Origin: Oncomelania hupensis
Lineage: Eukaryota > Mollusca > Gastropoda > Littorinimorpha > Pomatiopsidae
DNA length: 64,000 nucleotides
NCBI GenBank assembly: GCA_036898135.1
Contig: CM072515.1
Span: 53,200,736-53,264,735 of the forward strand
Direction of reading: 5' to 3'
Both the position numbers and the translations under genes were made by a program. Within the stretch, counting starts at the first letter, position 1; every line of letters begins with the position of its first letter. Shown piece after piece: positions 1 through 11,129 of this stretch. Under the pieces are notes generated by a model, which ran no database searches, was not told the origin of the DNA, and saw nothing but the letters and a program-made list of their open reading frames with translations.

Positions 1-103
1 TACAAAGCTTGTTCTAGCAACAGCGCAGAATCCAATCAAAGGTAAAATACATGCTGTCATCGCATGCTTTGCAAAATAAAATAATCGTGCGCACCTCAAT
101 CGT

Positions 104-156
104 AACACACACACATACACACACCCATACACACCCACACAGGCCTACACACACCA

Positions 157-244
<88 letters not shown>

Positions 245-246
245 CT
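104..246. repeat. Compound microsatellite (CA)n-(CT)n-(GT)n
   Basis: Imperfect CA repeats from about 104, then about 70 bp of CT, then GT to 246. Open frames here only translate dinucleotide repeats and are not genes. Confidence 0.95.
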
Positions 247-341
247 GTCTTTCTCCCTCCAAGTTATTCACTGCACCTATGTATTGACTTGACTTGACTT
301 AAATCTCCTAATCTAGATAGATAAATATTAATTGATTATAG

Positions 342-378
342 GGTCCAGCGGAGTGCTAACCAAGCCGAATCAGGACCA
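342..378 (-). repeat. UA family fragment
   Basis: Short piece of the dispersed UA element, recognised by GGTCCAGCGGA followed by AGCCGAATCAGGACCAC. The same words start the copies at 1283, 10051 and 33190. Confidence 0.6.
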
Positions 379-529
379 CTTCTCTTAACCATTGATTTAA
401 CAAACATGTTACAATACAACACAATACTTATGCAATACAACACAACACAACACAACACACCTATATTGTCTCACTTTACATTAAAATTATTATAAAAGAT
501 GAAAATTGTCTACATTTGGGAGGACTAAC

Positions 530-647
530 CTGATTTGCCCACCCCGTCCTGTCCGATAATGGCCACCCGGAAAGTCCGGTTCTTGTTGAAAGACTGGATC
601 TTTCTCAGCAGCCCCCGTGATGGGGACGTGTTTGTAGGCGATGCCAT
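530..647 (-). CDS. Ras-like small GTPase, first coding exon (partial gene)
   Basis: The minus-strand ATG at 647-645 opens a frame of 39 codons that ends in a splice donor (AAATCAG|GTTAGT, intron from 529). The product begins with a short Ser/Thr/Arg-rich tail, a basic segment (LLRKIQSFNKNRTF) and then RVAIIGQDGVGKS. This is a hydrophobic beta strand followed by the GxxxxGKS P-loop (G1) that binds GTP phosphates in Ras-superfamily proteins. The exon ends in phase 1 just after GKS; in Ras relatives an Ala or Thr follows. The N-terminal extension before the P-loop resembles RERG/RASL/RGK-type proteins rather than classical Ras, but G2-G5 are not visible. The remaining exons must lie left of position 1. 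A longer overlapping frame in another phase is a shadow. The GTPase class is fairly sure; the subfamily is not. Confidence 0.62.
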
Positions 648-1250
648 GTCGACGCGAAAGGATCCTATTGTCACACACTGTCAAAATAGATTAACGTATT
701 CTTCACCGAGTCCCAAGAGGCCCGTCCAAAGCACAGTACACCAATTACTATAATATGAAGGCAGTGTCAAGGAATTAACACACTGTTAAGCGGATTACGC
801 TACTAAATAAAACGATCGCTAAAGAGACTACTTTTCCTGAAGCACCACGTTGTCACATATGATTTTCATTCATAAGCCGATTCGACTTCACCATTTAGAG
901 TACAATGCTAAAAAGATTCTTAGTTATGCTTCTGTTTTGTCTCATTTCTTGTGTCGTTCTGTTCTGTGTTGTTGATTATTCTGTTGTCTTCAGGCCTTGT
1001 GTTGTTATACATGTCTTATGTTGAACATTTTACTCATTTAGTTATATCTGTAGAGATAAAAACACCAGAACTTTGACGTATGTCAATCAAATGTTAGTAT
1101 AAACAGATGCAGCAGTTATAACATGTGTAGTAATTAGAAACTCCGTGAAACAAATACCCATCCTTTTTGGAATATAATAATTACCTGACATATATAATTT
1201 TGTTTCTCTACAGAACTGTGTTGGCATGTGAACAAGCTGACAGTAAACTC
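648..1250. other. Upstream flank of the GTPase exon, nothing recognised
   Basis: This should hold the 5' UTR or upstream exons and promoter of the minus-strand GTPase gene. It is AT-rich, and no clear TATA box, exon or repeat was recognised. Confidence 0.4.
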
Positions 1251-1400
1251 AAAGTTAGTTAATTTGTTAGTCCTTGTTTATAGGGTCCAGCGGACGGCAC
1301 AGAGCCGAATCAGGACCACAACATGATTGAAAGAGTGCTCACCCCTGATCCGTATAAAAGATCTGCTGAAACAACCCTAATGGTAATACTGAAGGCGCTC

Positions 1401-2321
1401 TGTGATAAGAGGACCAGTATAACACAGCACTATAGCTTCTCGCCTTACATAGTCAGCCTGTAACCATTGTAAATTAACGTTGCTGTACAGAAGACGACGA
1501 AAGTCAACTGTGGGCTACACATAATGTACGCTGACGCTGGCTCAGTTAGGCAGTGACCTCATTCAGCTTACATATAGCCGGTACCACCCCCCTAACCCCC
1601 AACGCCAGCTATCACTGAGGGCTATTGCTACCTTCAGTGAGACGCTCTGCATACCCTTAGTGAACCGGTGTTGCAGAAATTCGTCTCATATTTTGCAGAC
1701 GAGCAGGCATCGTTGGCCCGAAGCAGAAGCAAGACTATTCAAAAGTCCTCACTGACATTTGGCCTGCATTGGAGCCTCACGCACTGAGCTACGAGAGCCC
1801 ACCAGTCTGTCAACCAGGAGAAGACTCCACCACTACACCGCTCATCGACAAGAGAGCTAAGAGACTTGAAAACGTGCACCAAAATTGTTATCGCAAGACA
1901 CCAATAGTCCACTCTTCCAGAACTCTGACCCGTTGGGCAGAACGCACCATTAGCCCAATGATGAGACAGTAGCTGCATAGACTATCAAGGAGCGAACTAT
2001 TCAAAGTGATATTTGGACTTTTAAGTTAGTATAGTGATTAGAAGATTTTGTATAGAGTAGAGGAAATAAATGTGTGATATTTACTGTTAACAAGTGGCTG
2101 GACTACCTATGTTTCATAGCCGTGTGAGAGCTATTGTGACAGTGAATCTTTTACCATTTTCTTTCTATCTCTGTAACCCAGCCTAACACAGACCGAGCTA
2201 AACTTATAAATGTATTAAGAATAGTCACCGGGAGATTTACTAGCGATCCCCACATACGAAAGACGAGTGGGTAATAGCATTCCATTGTGCAGAGCCCAGC
2301 AACAATAGACCCACCGTCACA
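1401..2321 (+). mobile_element. Solo-LTR-like element, copy 1 (921 bp)
   Basis: It begins TGTGATAAG and ends CCGTCACA, the TG...CA ends of LTRs. It is flanked by a 5-bp target duplication, CGCTC (1396-1400) and CACTC (2322-2326); the intact UA copy at 10189 has GGCACTCC at this site, so one flank carries a single change. An AAATAAATGTGTGA block near 2064 is kept in the second copy and suits an LTR polyadenylation signal in plus orientation. No internal gag/pol is present. A small DNA transposon with short TIRs is the alternative. Frames inside show no known domain. Confidence 0.72.
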
Positions 2322-2612
2322 CACTCCACCAGCCGGTCACTTTACAATAAAAACATCCCATGCAAGGGACGCTTCGGTTCGGGATTAAATTTACGTCCCC
2401 AACACCAAAGCGTATAGGGGACGAGCATGGGACGCTGAGGCTGTACTCTAATTTATGGAACCCCCGTTTACAAAAATAAAATAGAATATAAACATCATTA
2501 TAAAATATTAACAAAAAAGATACATATTAATTACCTTTATTGATAAATAATAATACCATGGAAACCCTAGTGACCATTTGGCAGAAAACGTCCAATATCC
2601 CCAAGCTGACCC

Positions 2613-3150
2613 AAGCAAAGGCAAAGGCAAGGCAAGGCAAATTTTATTCCAGAAAAAAACCATTAAGGGCACATGGACATGGTTAAAATAATATACACAA
2701 ACATGCACAATAATTAACTAACATTTTAGATTTAAAAAATAAAATAAAAATTTTAAACTATTTATTTATACAGCGGGATAGCGTGGAGTGGGGGGAGGTG
2801 GCAGGGTGAGGTATGGAGTGGGGAAAAGAAGGAAAAAGAACTTGATTGGGAGTGGGAGACGACTAGCGAAATCTTGGAAGAAAGGTTGCCCACCTTACAT
2901 TTGTTGGTTAGACTAGCTTTTGGTGGTGAGCATAACAACATTGTCGGCAGGCATTTTATGCAAGTCAGTGGCAGTGACTTTGCAGCGAGTGTCGTGGCAC
3001 TAGTAGCCGGCAAACCGGTTTACTACCAACAAGCTTCGCCGCCTTGCAGGGCAAATATTTTGATGTCCTTCTTACGAGGGATACATGAAAATAATAGTTC
3101 AGTAGGACCGTGTTCTCAGGGTGGTGGCCGAGAGGTTGGAGTCAAATACT
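2613..3150 (-). mobile_element. Insertion with (GGCAA)n LINE-type tail
   Basis: This segment interrupts the UA copy. Its left edge has repeated GGCAA and then AATTTTATT, a common 3' tail of non-LTR elements in reverse orientation. Near 3124-3136 a tRNA A-box-like string (TGGCCGAGAGGTT) occurs without a B box. A 98-codon frame at 2874 has no recognised domain. The family is not identified. Confidence 0.45.
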
Positions 3151-3350
3151 CCGCTCGGCTACACAAATGAAGAGTTTTGGGAGAGTTTTCATGGAAAAAG
3201 GTATGTGGCTGGTCTAGATTGATAGAACAGATTAGGAACGAGAAAGAACAAATTAATGAGAATGACGGAAACAGTGGTAATTTAAAGCACTAATTTCCCA
3301 CAGAGTGGGGATACTATTTATACAGAAAACCCCGGGACCCCAACGGGGGT

Positions 3351-3690
3351 AGTAATCTTAAAGAAACAATGGCTACACACGTTTCGGATCTCTGTATAAT
3401 TTGTAGTCAAAAGTGCCCAATAATAACAGACATTTAGTCTTCTTACCTTTCACGTACAACGTTCATGACGAACTTAGTGGGGTTTTAAAACAAAAATCCA
3501 ATTGAAAATATTATCCTGGAACACTTTATTGAATATTATAATAAAGAGCTATTCAAGGCAACATACATATCTACGCAAAACAAAAAATACAAAAACAAAA
3601 CATTGCTGCTCCAGTTAATGTAAATGCGATGCTACAACCCTCATTTTTGTGACATTTACTTTGAAGACAAATTAACGTCACTGTAGTATC
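3351..3690. other. No gene or known repeat seen
   Basis: AT-rich sequence between the UA copy and the second solo-LTR-like element. No coding potential or dispersed repeat was recognised. Confidence 0.4.
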
Positions 3691-5206
3691 TGTCACGTGG
3701 GGTTTATGGGCTCTGCACAATGGAATTATGGACCCTCACGTTTATTCGGTGGGAACTGCTAGTTAGTCACCCTATGAATTACTTTAATAAATTTATTTGT
3801 TTAGCTCGTTCTGTGTTAAGGTTGGGGTACAGAGATAGATAGAAAAATGGTAAAAGATTACTGTCACACTAGCTTTCACACGGCTATGAATCATATTTAG
3901 TCCAGCCACTTGATAACAGTTAAAATCACACATTTATTTCTTCTACTCTATACAAGGTTTTCTAGGTACTAATCTAACTTAAAAAGTCTCAGTCAATGCA
4001 AATAGTTCGATCGCTGATATTCTAGGCAGCTGTTATATCTTCATCGGGCACTTGCTATTAGCTCTCATGTAGATTGGACTACTGTGGTCCGTTTTACAGT
4101 TTCTGAAGAGTGGACTACTGTGGTCCTTTTTCTATCAGTTTAAGTGCACTGATTCCTGGGCACTTAACTTGTGGTTTGAAGCCCGTTGATGCGGTAGCTT
4201 CTGGTACACGATGTGTCGTCGTGTAGTTGGGTCCCTTGCCACGCTGTGGGGTCTTGCAGGGTGTTGTTCCAGGTTAGCTCTCTCCGACTTGTGCGGTAGA
4301 GGCTACGCAGACAACTCGTCGTTTCTGTGGAGTTGGGCGCACGGGATAGCTAGCCTGCTCGTCTGTAATATAAGAGACGAAATTCTGCACAACCCTGAAT
4401 AATCGGTTTGTGCAGAGCGTCTCACTGAAAGCCAAAGTAGCCCTCAGTGATAGCTCCACATCTCTATACATAAGCGACGAACATTCTGCTACTTCCGGGG
4501 TCCACTGGAATCTCACTCTAAATTCCTATACATATATAAATATAAATCGTGGCTAACTATACACATACAGAATTAATAATATTATAAACATTCCGTGGTA
4601 CAACCACTGGTCTGCAAACATACACATAAGTTAAACAACAGTGGTTCCGTACGGTATACAACATGGCGGCGCAACCGGTCGTGTTTCGCCTCGTGGTCGG
4701 CTCTTCCACGTGGTACGGCAAATTCGGATTAACAATTCACATTTATGCATAGCAAATTCCACAAACATAATTTCAACAATAATATAAATATATCACGATG
4801 AAACAGAAGTGTGTTCATTTACCTGTTTGACAAGTCAGGCCTCGTGGCGACTTAATAGAATTCTAAGATTGTTAAGTCCTGCTTCCTGGTCTATGAGAGA
4901 AGATATTTCTCTGCCAGCTATGTAGCTGTGTACACTTCGGTGTCTTACTCTCAACTGACCTAAGCTATGCTAGGTTTTGACCCATCAGAACCGGCTCTAA
5001 CCGCTCTGCCTGCGTCTCATTGGTTACGGCGGTCAGATTCAAGGCCCACAGTGCTGACGTCACTAACTGCCGGCGTCACGCTCGCAGTGTGTGTGTACCT
5101 CCTACCTGTAATCAGCTGCTGTGTAATACTCTAACTGTCTAAAGTTACAATGACTAAACAAGGCTAAATAGTAAATAGGCAGAGTAAAACTAGTCATCTC
5201 GTCACA
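3691..5206 (-). mobile_element. Solo-LTR-like element, copy 2 (1516 bp, inverted)
   Basis: It starts TGTCACGTGG and ends CTCGTCACA, and is flanked by a perfect 5-bp duplication GTATC (3686-3690 and 5207-5211). On the minus strand it matches copy 1 over long stretches: the GGGCTCTGCACAATGG block, the CAGCCACTTG block, the AAATAAATGTGTGA block, and GCAGAGCGTCTCACTGAA with CCCTCAGTGATAGCT. It is longer than copy 1 because of extra sequence around 4530-5040. No open reading frame resembles gag or pol. TG...CA ends, 5-bp duplications and a conserved AATAAA favour a solo LTR. Confidence 0.75.
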
Positions 5207-5211
5207 GTATC

Positions 5212-5740
5212 AAAGCAGCTAACACAGTATTGTGTGAACTGAATCAGCTAGGCCTAGACACAGCCATTATGACAATTGTCGGATCTAGAACAATTTACGT
5301 CACATAAGAGCTGTTGGGAAGGGACTCTCGGCTGTTTTGGCCATAATTTCATAATAAATATAATAATATTATTATTGAACAGTCATCTTATATAGCTCGA
5401 TTTCCCAATAAATTAGTTTAAGGTTCATTTACATTACAAACACATGTAGAATCACAGTCTGTAGACACAGCAGCTAAACACATTTATTACAATCACCCAT
5501 GATAGGCACTTCACTATTAACGCTTGTACTAGTTTAAATAATGAGCATGCACAATTCACACAACAGCACAACTTTGCATCTCCAGTCACATTTCCACATC
5601 TTACTTAAGTTCAGTGGACTTAGGGTGGAACAAAGAAAACACGAAACACGAGTGAACACTAAATATAGTGCCTATAGTGACAAAATGTCTGTCTACCGAC
5701 ATACGATGGTTAGCTGGAGATGGAGAGAGATGAATTGTCC
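5212..5740. other. No gene or known repeat seen
   Basis: AT-rich spacer. A 69-codon frame at 5541 has no recognisable domain. Confidence 0.4.
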
Positions 5741-5986
5741 ACCGCCATAGCTCAAGTGGTAGAGCGTTCGTTCGCCTGGCACACCGATTACTAAAGTTCG
5801 AATCCCGTGGTAGGGCGAAATAATAAGTGGCAATTTGTATCTGTCGATTTTACCAGTATAATTGCTCTTGTGGTTCAGTGTTGATTTAGGTCCCTACCCC
5901 TTGTTCCCTGGGATGGTTATCACCCTATGCCATATCCCCAATGATGGTTTTAGAGGTTAAACCTCAATGTTCATTCTTCATTCAGA
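5741..5986 (+). mobile_element. tRNA-derived SINE
   Basis: The head has an A box (TAGCTCAAGTGGTAGAGCG) and a B box (AGTTCGAATCCC) spaced as in a tRNA. A body of about 160 bp follows, ending in a TTCATTC-type tail. GTTCGTTCGCC is a small internal duplication of the usual GTTCGCC. The acceptor and T stems do not pair, so this is a pol III-promoted SINE head and not a working tRNA. Confidence 0.65.
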
Positions 5987-6742
5987 GGGGGAAATGGGGA
6001 GAGAAGTTGGGAGCGTGAAAATGGGAGAGGGAGGAGAACGGGGAGAAGGGAGGCTGGGGGGTGGGGGGGGGGGGATAATGGAGAGCGTGACGTGGCGTGT
6101 AGTAGATTTAACTCTCCTGACAGAGCGTATAGGAGACAGACCTGGAGATAGATTAGGATACTATAGATATCGTCCGAAGCCAGGAAGTATAGTCATGGAG
6201 ACGGCGATTCAAACTTCTTTGCTTTCAGTTTTTGTCCTTTCAGCTTCCGGTAAGCTACAGTACTACACAGTATGAGAAGATCTAACACAGCTGACTGCTT
6301 GCATAAGCCTACGTTGCTCGGTCAAACTTGGGACGGAAGCGCACAGAACAAAACTAGCTGAAGTAGACCTAAGTAATACACCGTTTGTACTGAAAGACAG
6401 CTGCGGGTTTAGTGTACAGAGGTCTGTCTGTTGTCCGAAAGGTCTTTCTGAGGGTGGGGAGGGGAGAGAAGGTGCATGCGATAAGGGCAGGGGTAGAGTG
6501 AACGTGAAGGCCTCTAAAATGTCAACCCCATCATGACCTGATGAGGCCTCAGTGGCTTCCTCTTTTTTGACGCAGTGATCTTTCGTGTTGATCGCGTGAC
6601 CTTCTTAAAAATTGTCAATGTTCCAGGTTGAAAGTTTCCGGTTCCTCTCTTACAAAGTCAAGACCGATATCAATTTTCTTTCTTTAAAGCTCTAACTATA
6701 TGTTTTACATTAAATAAAAGCAAACGAAATGGCATTAAACGA
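5987..6742. other. No gene seen; short poly(G) tract
   Basis: Contains a G-rich run near 6053-6074. A 102-codon frame at 5967 has low complexity at its start and no domain. Confidence 0.4.
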
Positions 6743-6827
6743 AACAATCACGAGATAATAATAAGTATCAATACTAACTATAGTACTTATAGTTAGTATT
6801 GATACTTATTATTATCTCGTGATTGTT
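6743..6827. repeat. Perfect 40-bp inverted repeat with 5-nt loop
   Basis: Positions 6743-6782 are exactly complementary to 6788-6827, with loop GTACT. The arms are AT-rich (AATAATAATAAGTATC within the left arm). No target duplication or known element was recognised around it. Confidence 0.95.
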
Positions 6828-7188
6828 GTGAAGTCACTGCAACATATTTCACCGCCACCTAATCAACAGTACAGAGTAGTTTAGGTTCAGTCCCTAAAGT
6901 TATCCATCAGTCTACCTATTTTGGCAACTAGCGTCCCTGGTGGAAGTGACACCCATAAAAGCTGCCTTGGGCGTTTGTGGGATTCTATCATTATAGCTAT
7001 GGGGTAATATTGTAAATATTATTCGTTGCAGTTATTACTGAGGTAAAACACCGGCTTCCAGAGAAATGGCTATATGATTACTTGCGTCACTAACGTCTTT
7101 TGAAGCTTGATAGACACGCATTGACTCTATTGCCTTAGAAAATGACCGAGAAACAGTAAACAACTATCATCATCTTCTTCTTCATCAT
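6828..7188. other. No gene or known repeat seen
   Basis: No coding sequence was recognised. A run of CATCATCTTCTTC trinucleotides precedes the LINE remnant. Confidence 0.4.
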
Positions 7189-7455
7189 CCATGTCGTTTT
7201 GTTTTGGATTTTATTGATAAGACCGAATTTAGTGATTTGATTGAGGAAAGAGAACATATTTTTAATACATCAGTTTTAAAGAAGACTTTTCAAGAGGTGT
7301 CATGTGAAAGTTTGTTTGAGTATTTAAGAGTAACAGGTATATATTTTAAGACTTGAACCACTTTTATAACATTTTAAGTTAACGTCTCTCTGCTCCTGAT
7401 TTGGCTCGGAAGAGTCCGCTGGACCTAAAGCAACAACTATGTAATGTAATGTAAT
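7189..7455 (+). mobile_element. 3' end of a LINE sharing its tail with UA elements
   Basis: An open C-terminal stretch ends at a TGA at 7354-7356 (final residues LRVTGIYFKT). A short 3' UTR follows, ending TTTGGCTCGGAAGAGTCC, GCTGGACCTAAAGCA and then (ATGTA)n. The last block is identical to the 3' end of UA copies such as 34850-35225. The 5' part is missing, as in a target-primed truncated insertion. It is the best candidate for the autonomous partner of UA. Confidence 0.6.
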
Positions 7456-8760
7456 CTTCATCATCTCCTTCTGCTGTTGCTTCTCTTCATCCTTTTACTA
7501 TTAAGCTTATGTAATTTCGTGTACAAAACTGACCTATGGCGAAACTGTTGATATCGATACAAATATATTTTTCCTTTGCAATCAATTAGCCCTATTTCGA
7601 CATCTAACATCATTCACTATTTATTTTAACGATTTCTTAAATTTAAAGTTTTAAACACAAGAAAGGTACTAAACGTTTTCAAATTCTGATTTCATTGAAA
7701 GAGTTGAAGTGAAATTAAAATTTCTTCAATCTTCAATTTTGTTCATCTTGGTTGATCTGAACAGACACAATTATTTTGATTCGTATTAGAATAAAATGTG
7801 AATGAACGCGAAAAGAAAAAAAAAAACACACGAGAAGGGAAATCCACGAATAGAAGCTTTAATATCCTCTCAAGATTTCTTGTTAAAAACATTGCCAAAG
7901 TTTAAGATCAGCAGCTGAAGGAAGAAACTGTGAGCAATGAAACTTAAAGCAGTCGGTAGGAAAAGCGTTTCATCGGAAAATGTAATTGCCATTTTGCCAC
8001 TTGTTAGACTCAATTCTTTTTGCGGCTGGGAACCAGTGCAGTTCTTGTGAACACGGGATAGACCTTCACTTCCACGATTATTGACAATTGTAAATCTAAT
8101 CAATTATATCATTATGATGGGCTACAGAAATCTACCTTGCAAAAAATAGAGGAGAAAATAAAACACAACAATCGTAGAATGTAGATCCGGTATTGTGAGA
8201 TACGAGCATTAGACTCAAATGATGCTTCTTGACACTATTAAAGATGTTCACCCGTCAAATATTCTATTGTAAGATCTTAGTTCATGGCTTTTTTTTCTCT
8301 CTAAATCGCTGTAGGCAACATTGCACAGGATTTTGAATTTTAATGTGACTTAGTTTGACTTGCCTTTATTTCTTTTTAAATAGGACCCCATCATCAGCAT
8401 ATACTAATGAATGGTGTGGTGAACAATGAGGAGGATGGGAAGACGAGAAGGAGGAGGAGGAAAAAAAAGAACTTGAAGGGAGTGGTTGGGAGGAGGTAAT
8501 GTTGGGGTAAAGGAGAGGGAGAGGTGAGGCTGGCACATTAGTGCAAGCTGATTAAATTAAATTAAAACAAACAAGCAAACAAACTTGGTGTAAAACGTAA
8601 GAGAAAGACTAGAACATGGGAGTAGGCCTAGAAGCAAAAGTAACGGTGAACAAATGCAGTGACCCCCCAAAAAAAGTTGTTTATGTACATGGCCCTTAGC
8701 GGCAAGAAGATGACAACAGACAAGACAAGGTCCAATCATAGCAAAACACTACTTTAGACT
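7456..8760. other. No gene seen
   Basis: AT-rich sequence with GAGGAGG-type low complexity at 8430-8530. Short frames here have no recognisable domain. Confidence 0.4.
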
Positions 8761-8762
8761 AA

Positions 8763-8765
<3 letters not shown>

Positions 8766-8832
<67 letters not shown>
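8766..8832. repeat. (CT)n microsatellite, about 65 bp
   Basis: Uninterrupted CT dinucleotides. Confidence 0.97.
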
Positions 8833-8835
<3 letters not shown>

Positions 8836-8886
8836 TATAGTTTCCACTCTTTCACTAGTTCTGTCCCTCTATCCACACACACACAC

Positions 8887-9633
8887 ATGTATCCTATCCT
8901 ATCCCGTCACTCGGAGGTCGTATAGGCTCACCACAGATGATCGTTTAACCAGCGTACTCCATCTTTCTCTGTCCTCAGCAACCCTGATGGTTTCGCTCAG
9001 TAGTCCATTCTCGAATGTTGTCCTCCCACCTCTTTTTCGGTCTCACTCTTCTTCTACCTCCTTGCACTGTGCCTTACAGGATGGTCTTTGCAAGACCTGA
9101 TGATCTGGTGACGTGGCCATACCATCGGAGTTTCCGTTTTTCCACCACAGTGAGCAGGTCATCGTGTTGTCCAATGGGTTGTGTGATGGTCTGTCGGACT
9201 TCGTCGTTGGTGATGTGCTGGGTATTGGAAATGCCCAGAAGTTTCTGTAGCACCTCATCTCCATGCTTTGTATTCTTCGTTGTAGATCTGCTGTGAGGGT
9301 CCATGTTTCGCAATCGTAAAGGAAGATGGAGATGACAAGGGAGCGCAGCAGTCTTACCTTGGAATGTAGACTGATGGTCCGGTCTTTCCAAATGAGTTTC
9401 TTCAACCGGGTCAGGGCAGCAGTTGTTTGTGCAATCCTGGAGAGGACCTCCTTTCGGGACCCATTGTCTAATACAATGGCTCCTAAATATTTGAAGCTAT
9501 GCACTGTGTTGAGGGATTGGCTTTGGACTTTGATGTCCGTAAATCTATAATTAAGAGTACGCTGGTTAAACGATCATCTGTGATGCTCTTACGACCTCCG
9601 AGTTATGGGATAGGATAGGATAGGATAGGGATA
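8887..9633 (-). mobile_element. RTE-like LINE 3' fragment, fold-back
   Basis: The minus strand encodes the C-terminal part of the RTE-like protein also seen at 40434-44201 (VHSFKYLGAIV, DLQRRIQSMEMRCYR). The minus 3' end with (CCTAT)n lies at 8887-8965. A second, inverted copy of the same roughly 75-bp 3' end (GGTTAAACGATCATCTGTG ... ATAGG repeats) sits at 9556-9633, so the fragment has RTE 3' ends facing out on both sides. It is broken and non-functional. Confidence 0.8.
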
Positions 9634-9642
9634 ATTAAAAGA

Positions 9643-9658
9643 GATAGTGTGTGTGTGT

Positions 9659-9694
<36 letters not shown>
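9643..9694. repeat. (GT)n(TA)n microsatellite
   Basis: GT repeats followed by about 30 bp of TA. Confidence 0.95.
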
Positions 9695-9697
<3 letters not shown>

Positions 9698-9743
9698 TGT
9701 TTATAAAGCTGTCCCTGTAACCTCTACTTCACTTCTCTTATTC

Positions 9744-10026
9744 CTTCTTTATTCTATCAGTGACATTGTAATGTAAACGCAACAACACCATGCTCAGTTT
9801 TACATTTTTATAAACATTTTAATTCTTTATTCAATCAGTGACATTGTAATGTAAAAACAACAACACAATGCTCAGTTTTACAATGTTATAAACATTTTAA
9901 TACTTTATTTACAGAGCATTCCTTTAGCTGTTAGAAACATGCAATTACATAGCCTGTACACAACAACAAAGTGCTGTATTACACAGTCTGTACACAACAA
10001 AAAAGTGCTGTATTACACAACAACAG
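9744..10026. repeat. Short tandem duplications (about 78 bp x2 and about 36 bp x2)
   Basis: CAGTGACATTGTAATGTAAA recurs at 9758 and 9836 within near-identical 78-bp units. After that, TACACAAC...AAGTGCTGTATTACACA is repeated at about 9957 and 9992. Non-coding. Confidence 0.8.
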
Positions 10027-10641
10027 AGTTAGTTAGTTATTCATTGCTTACAGGGTCCAGCGGACTGCAAATAGCCGAATGAGGACCACAAAATCAAGAC
10101 CACAACTTCGCTGAAAGAAGACTCCCCCCTGATCAGCATAAAAGATCTGCCGAAACAACCCTAGTGGTAATACTGACGGCACTCCGCCAGCTGGTCACTT
10201 TACAATAAAGACATCCCACGCAGGGGACGCTGAGGCTGTACACTAATTTATCGAACCTTCGTTTACAAAAACAAAATAGAATATAAACATCATTATAAAA
10301 TATCAACAAAACACATACATATAAAATGCCTACATTGCCAAATAATAACATCATAGGAAGCCCCAGTGACCACCTGGCAGAAAGCGTCCAATATTCCCAT
10401 GAAACTGATCCAACAGACCTCACAAACAAATGAGGGGTATTGTCCCGGAAGAGTTTTCACGAAAAAATGTAGGTGACTGGTCTAACGAAGAAGAAGATAG
10501 AATAGTAGATTGATATAACAGAGTAGGAATGAGAAAGAACAAATAAGAAAGACAGCAACAGTGGGAATTTAAAGCACTAAATTTCCAGAAAGTGGGCATA
10601 CTATTTATACTGAAACCCCCGGCACCCCCATAGGAGACACA
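10027..10641 (-). mobile_element. UA retroelement, complete-looking copy (about 615 bp)
   Basis: Runs from a (GTTA)n tail and GGTCCAGCGGACTG at the left to GGCACCCCCATAGG at the right. On the minus strand a TATAAATAGT box lies just inside the right (5') end. It matches 33178-33708 almost throughout. A frame of about 98 codons (CVGCLYCKVTSW) recurs in copies but is short and has no known domain, so coding is unproven. It lacks a reverse transcriptase. Confidence 0.75.
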
Positions 10642-10734
10642 ACTGTATTACACAGCCATGAAATAAAACCAAAATTGCGTTCTGAGCATGCTCTCGTGTG
10701 TTGAACTGTATATGTACTACATTACATTGTGTTC

Positions 10735-10800
10735 TATATTACATTGTGTACTATATTACATCGTGCACTATATTACATTGTGTACTATATTGCATTGATT
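10735..10800. repeat. Minisatellite, about 16-bp units
   Basis: Imperfect repeats of TACTATATTACATTGTG directly before the next UA tail. Confidence 0.8.
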
Positions 10801-10805
10801 TGTGT

Positions 10806-11068
10806 ACTATATTACATTACATTACATGCCAAATCAGGACCGGACAACCCCTGATCCGCATAAAAGATCTGCTGAAACAACCCTAGTGGTAAAACTGAAA
10901 GCTCTCCACCAGCCAGACACTTTACAATAAAGACATCCCACGCAGGGGACGCTGAGGCTGTACTCTAATTTATCGAACCCCCGTTTACAAAAACAAAATA
11001 GAATACAAATATTATAAATTATCAACAAAACACATACATATAAAATGCCTACATTGCTAAATAATAAC
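10806..11068 (-). mobile_element. UA retroelement, truncated copy
   Basis: A (TTACA)n tail and then UA sequence from GCCAAATCAGGACC to AATGCCTACATTGC. The terminal GTCCAGCGGACTC words and the 5' half are missing. Confidence 0.7.
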
Positions 11069-11129
11069 ATCTCTCTTGTGACTCTCTTGCAGTCTCCTTT
11101 ACAATCAATGATAAAATGCTGCACATCGT

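Larger units (their letters stand above)
1252..3350 (-). mobile_element. UA retroelement copy split by two later insertions
   Basis: Three collinear pieces of one UA copy lie at 1252-1400, 2322-2612 and 3151-3350. Together they match the uninterrupted copies at 10027-10641 and 33178-33708. The first gap (1401-2321) is a solo-LTR-like element with a target duplication. The second (2613-3150) starts with GGCAA tandem repeats and A-rich sequence, like a LINE 3' tail on the minus strand. The UA 3' end lies at the left, so the copy is on the minus strand. Confidence 0.75.

Noticed and set aside
14..287. Open frames over the first microsatellite
   Set aside because: They translate dinucleotide repeats (HTHT, SLSL, RERE).
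3118..3165. tRNA-Leu-like start near the UA piece
   Set aside because: Only an A-box-like string is present; no B box or cloverleaf.
5741..5820. A functional tRNA gene
   Set aside because: A and B boxes are present but acceptor and T stems do not pair and a SINE body follows.
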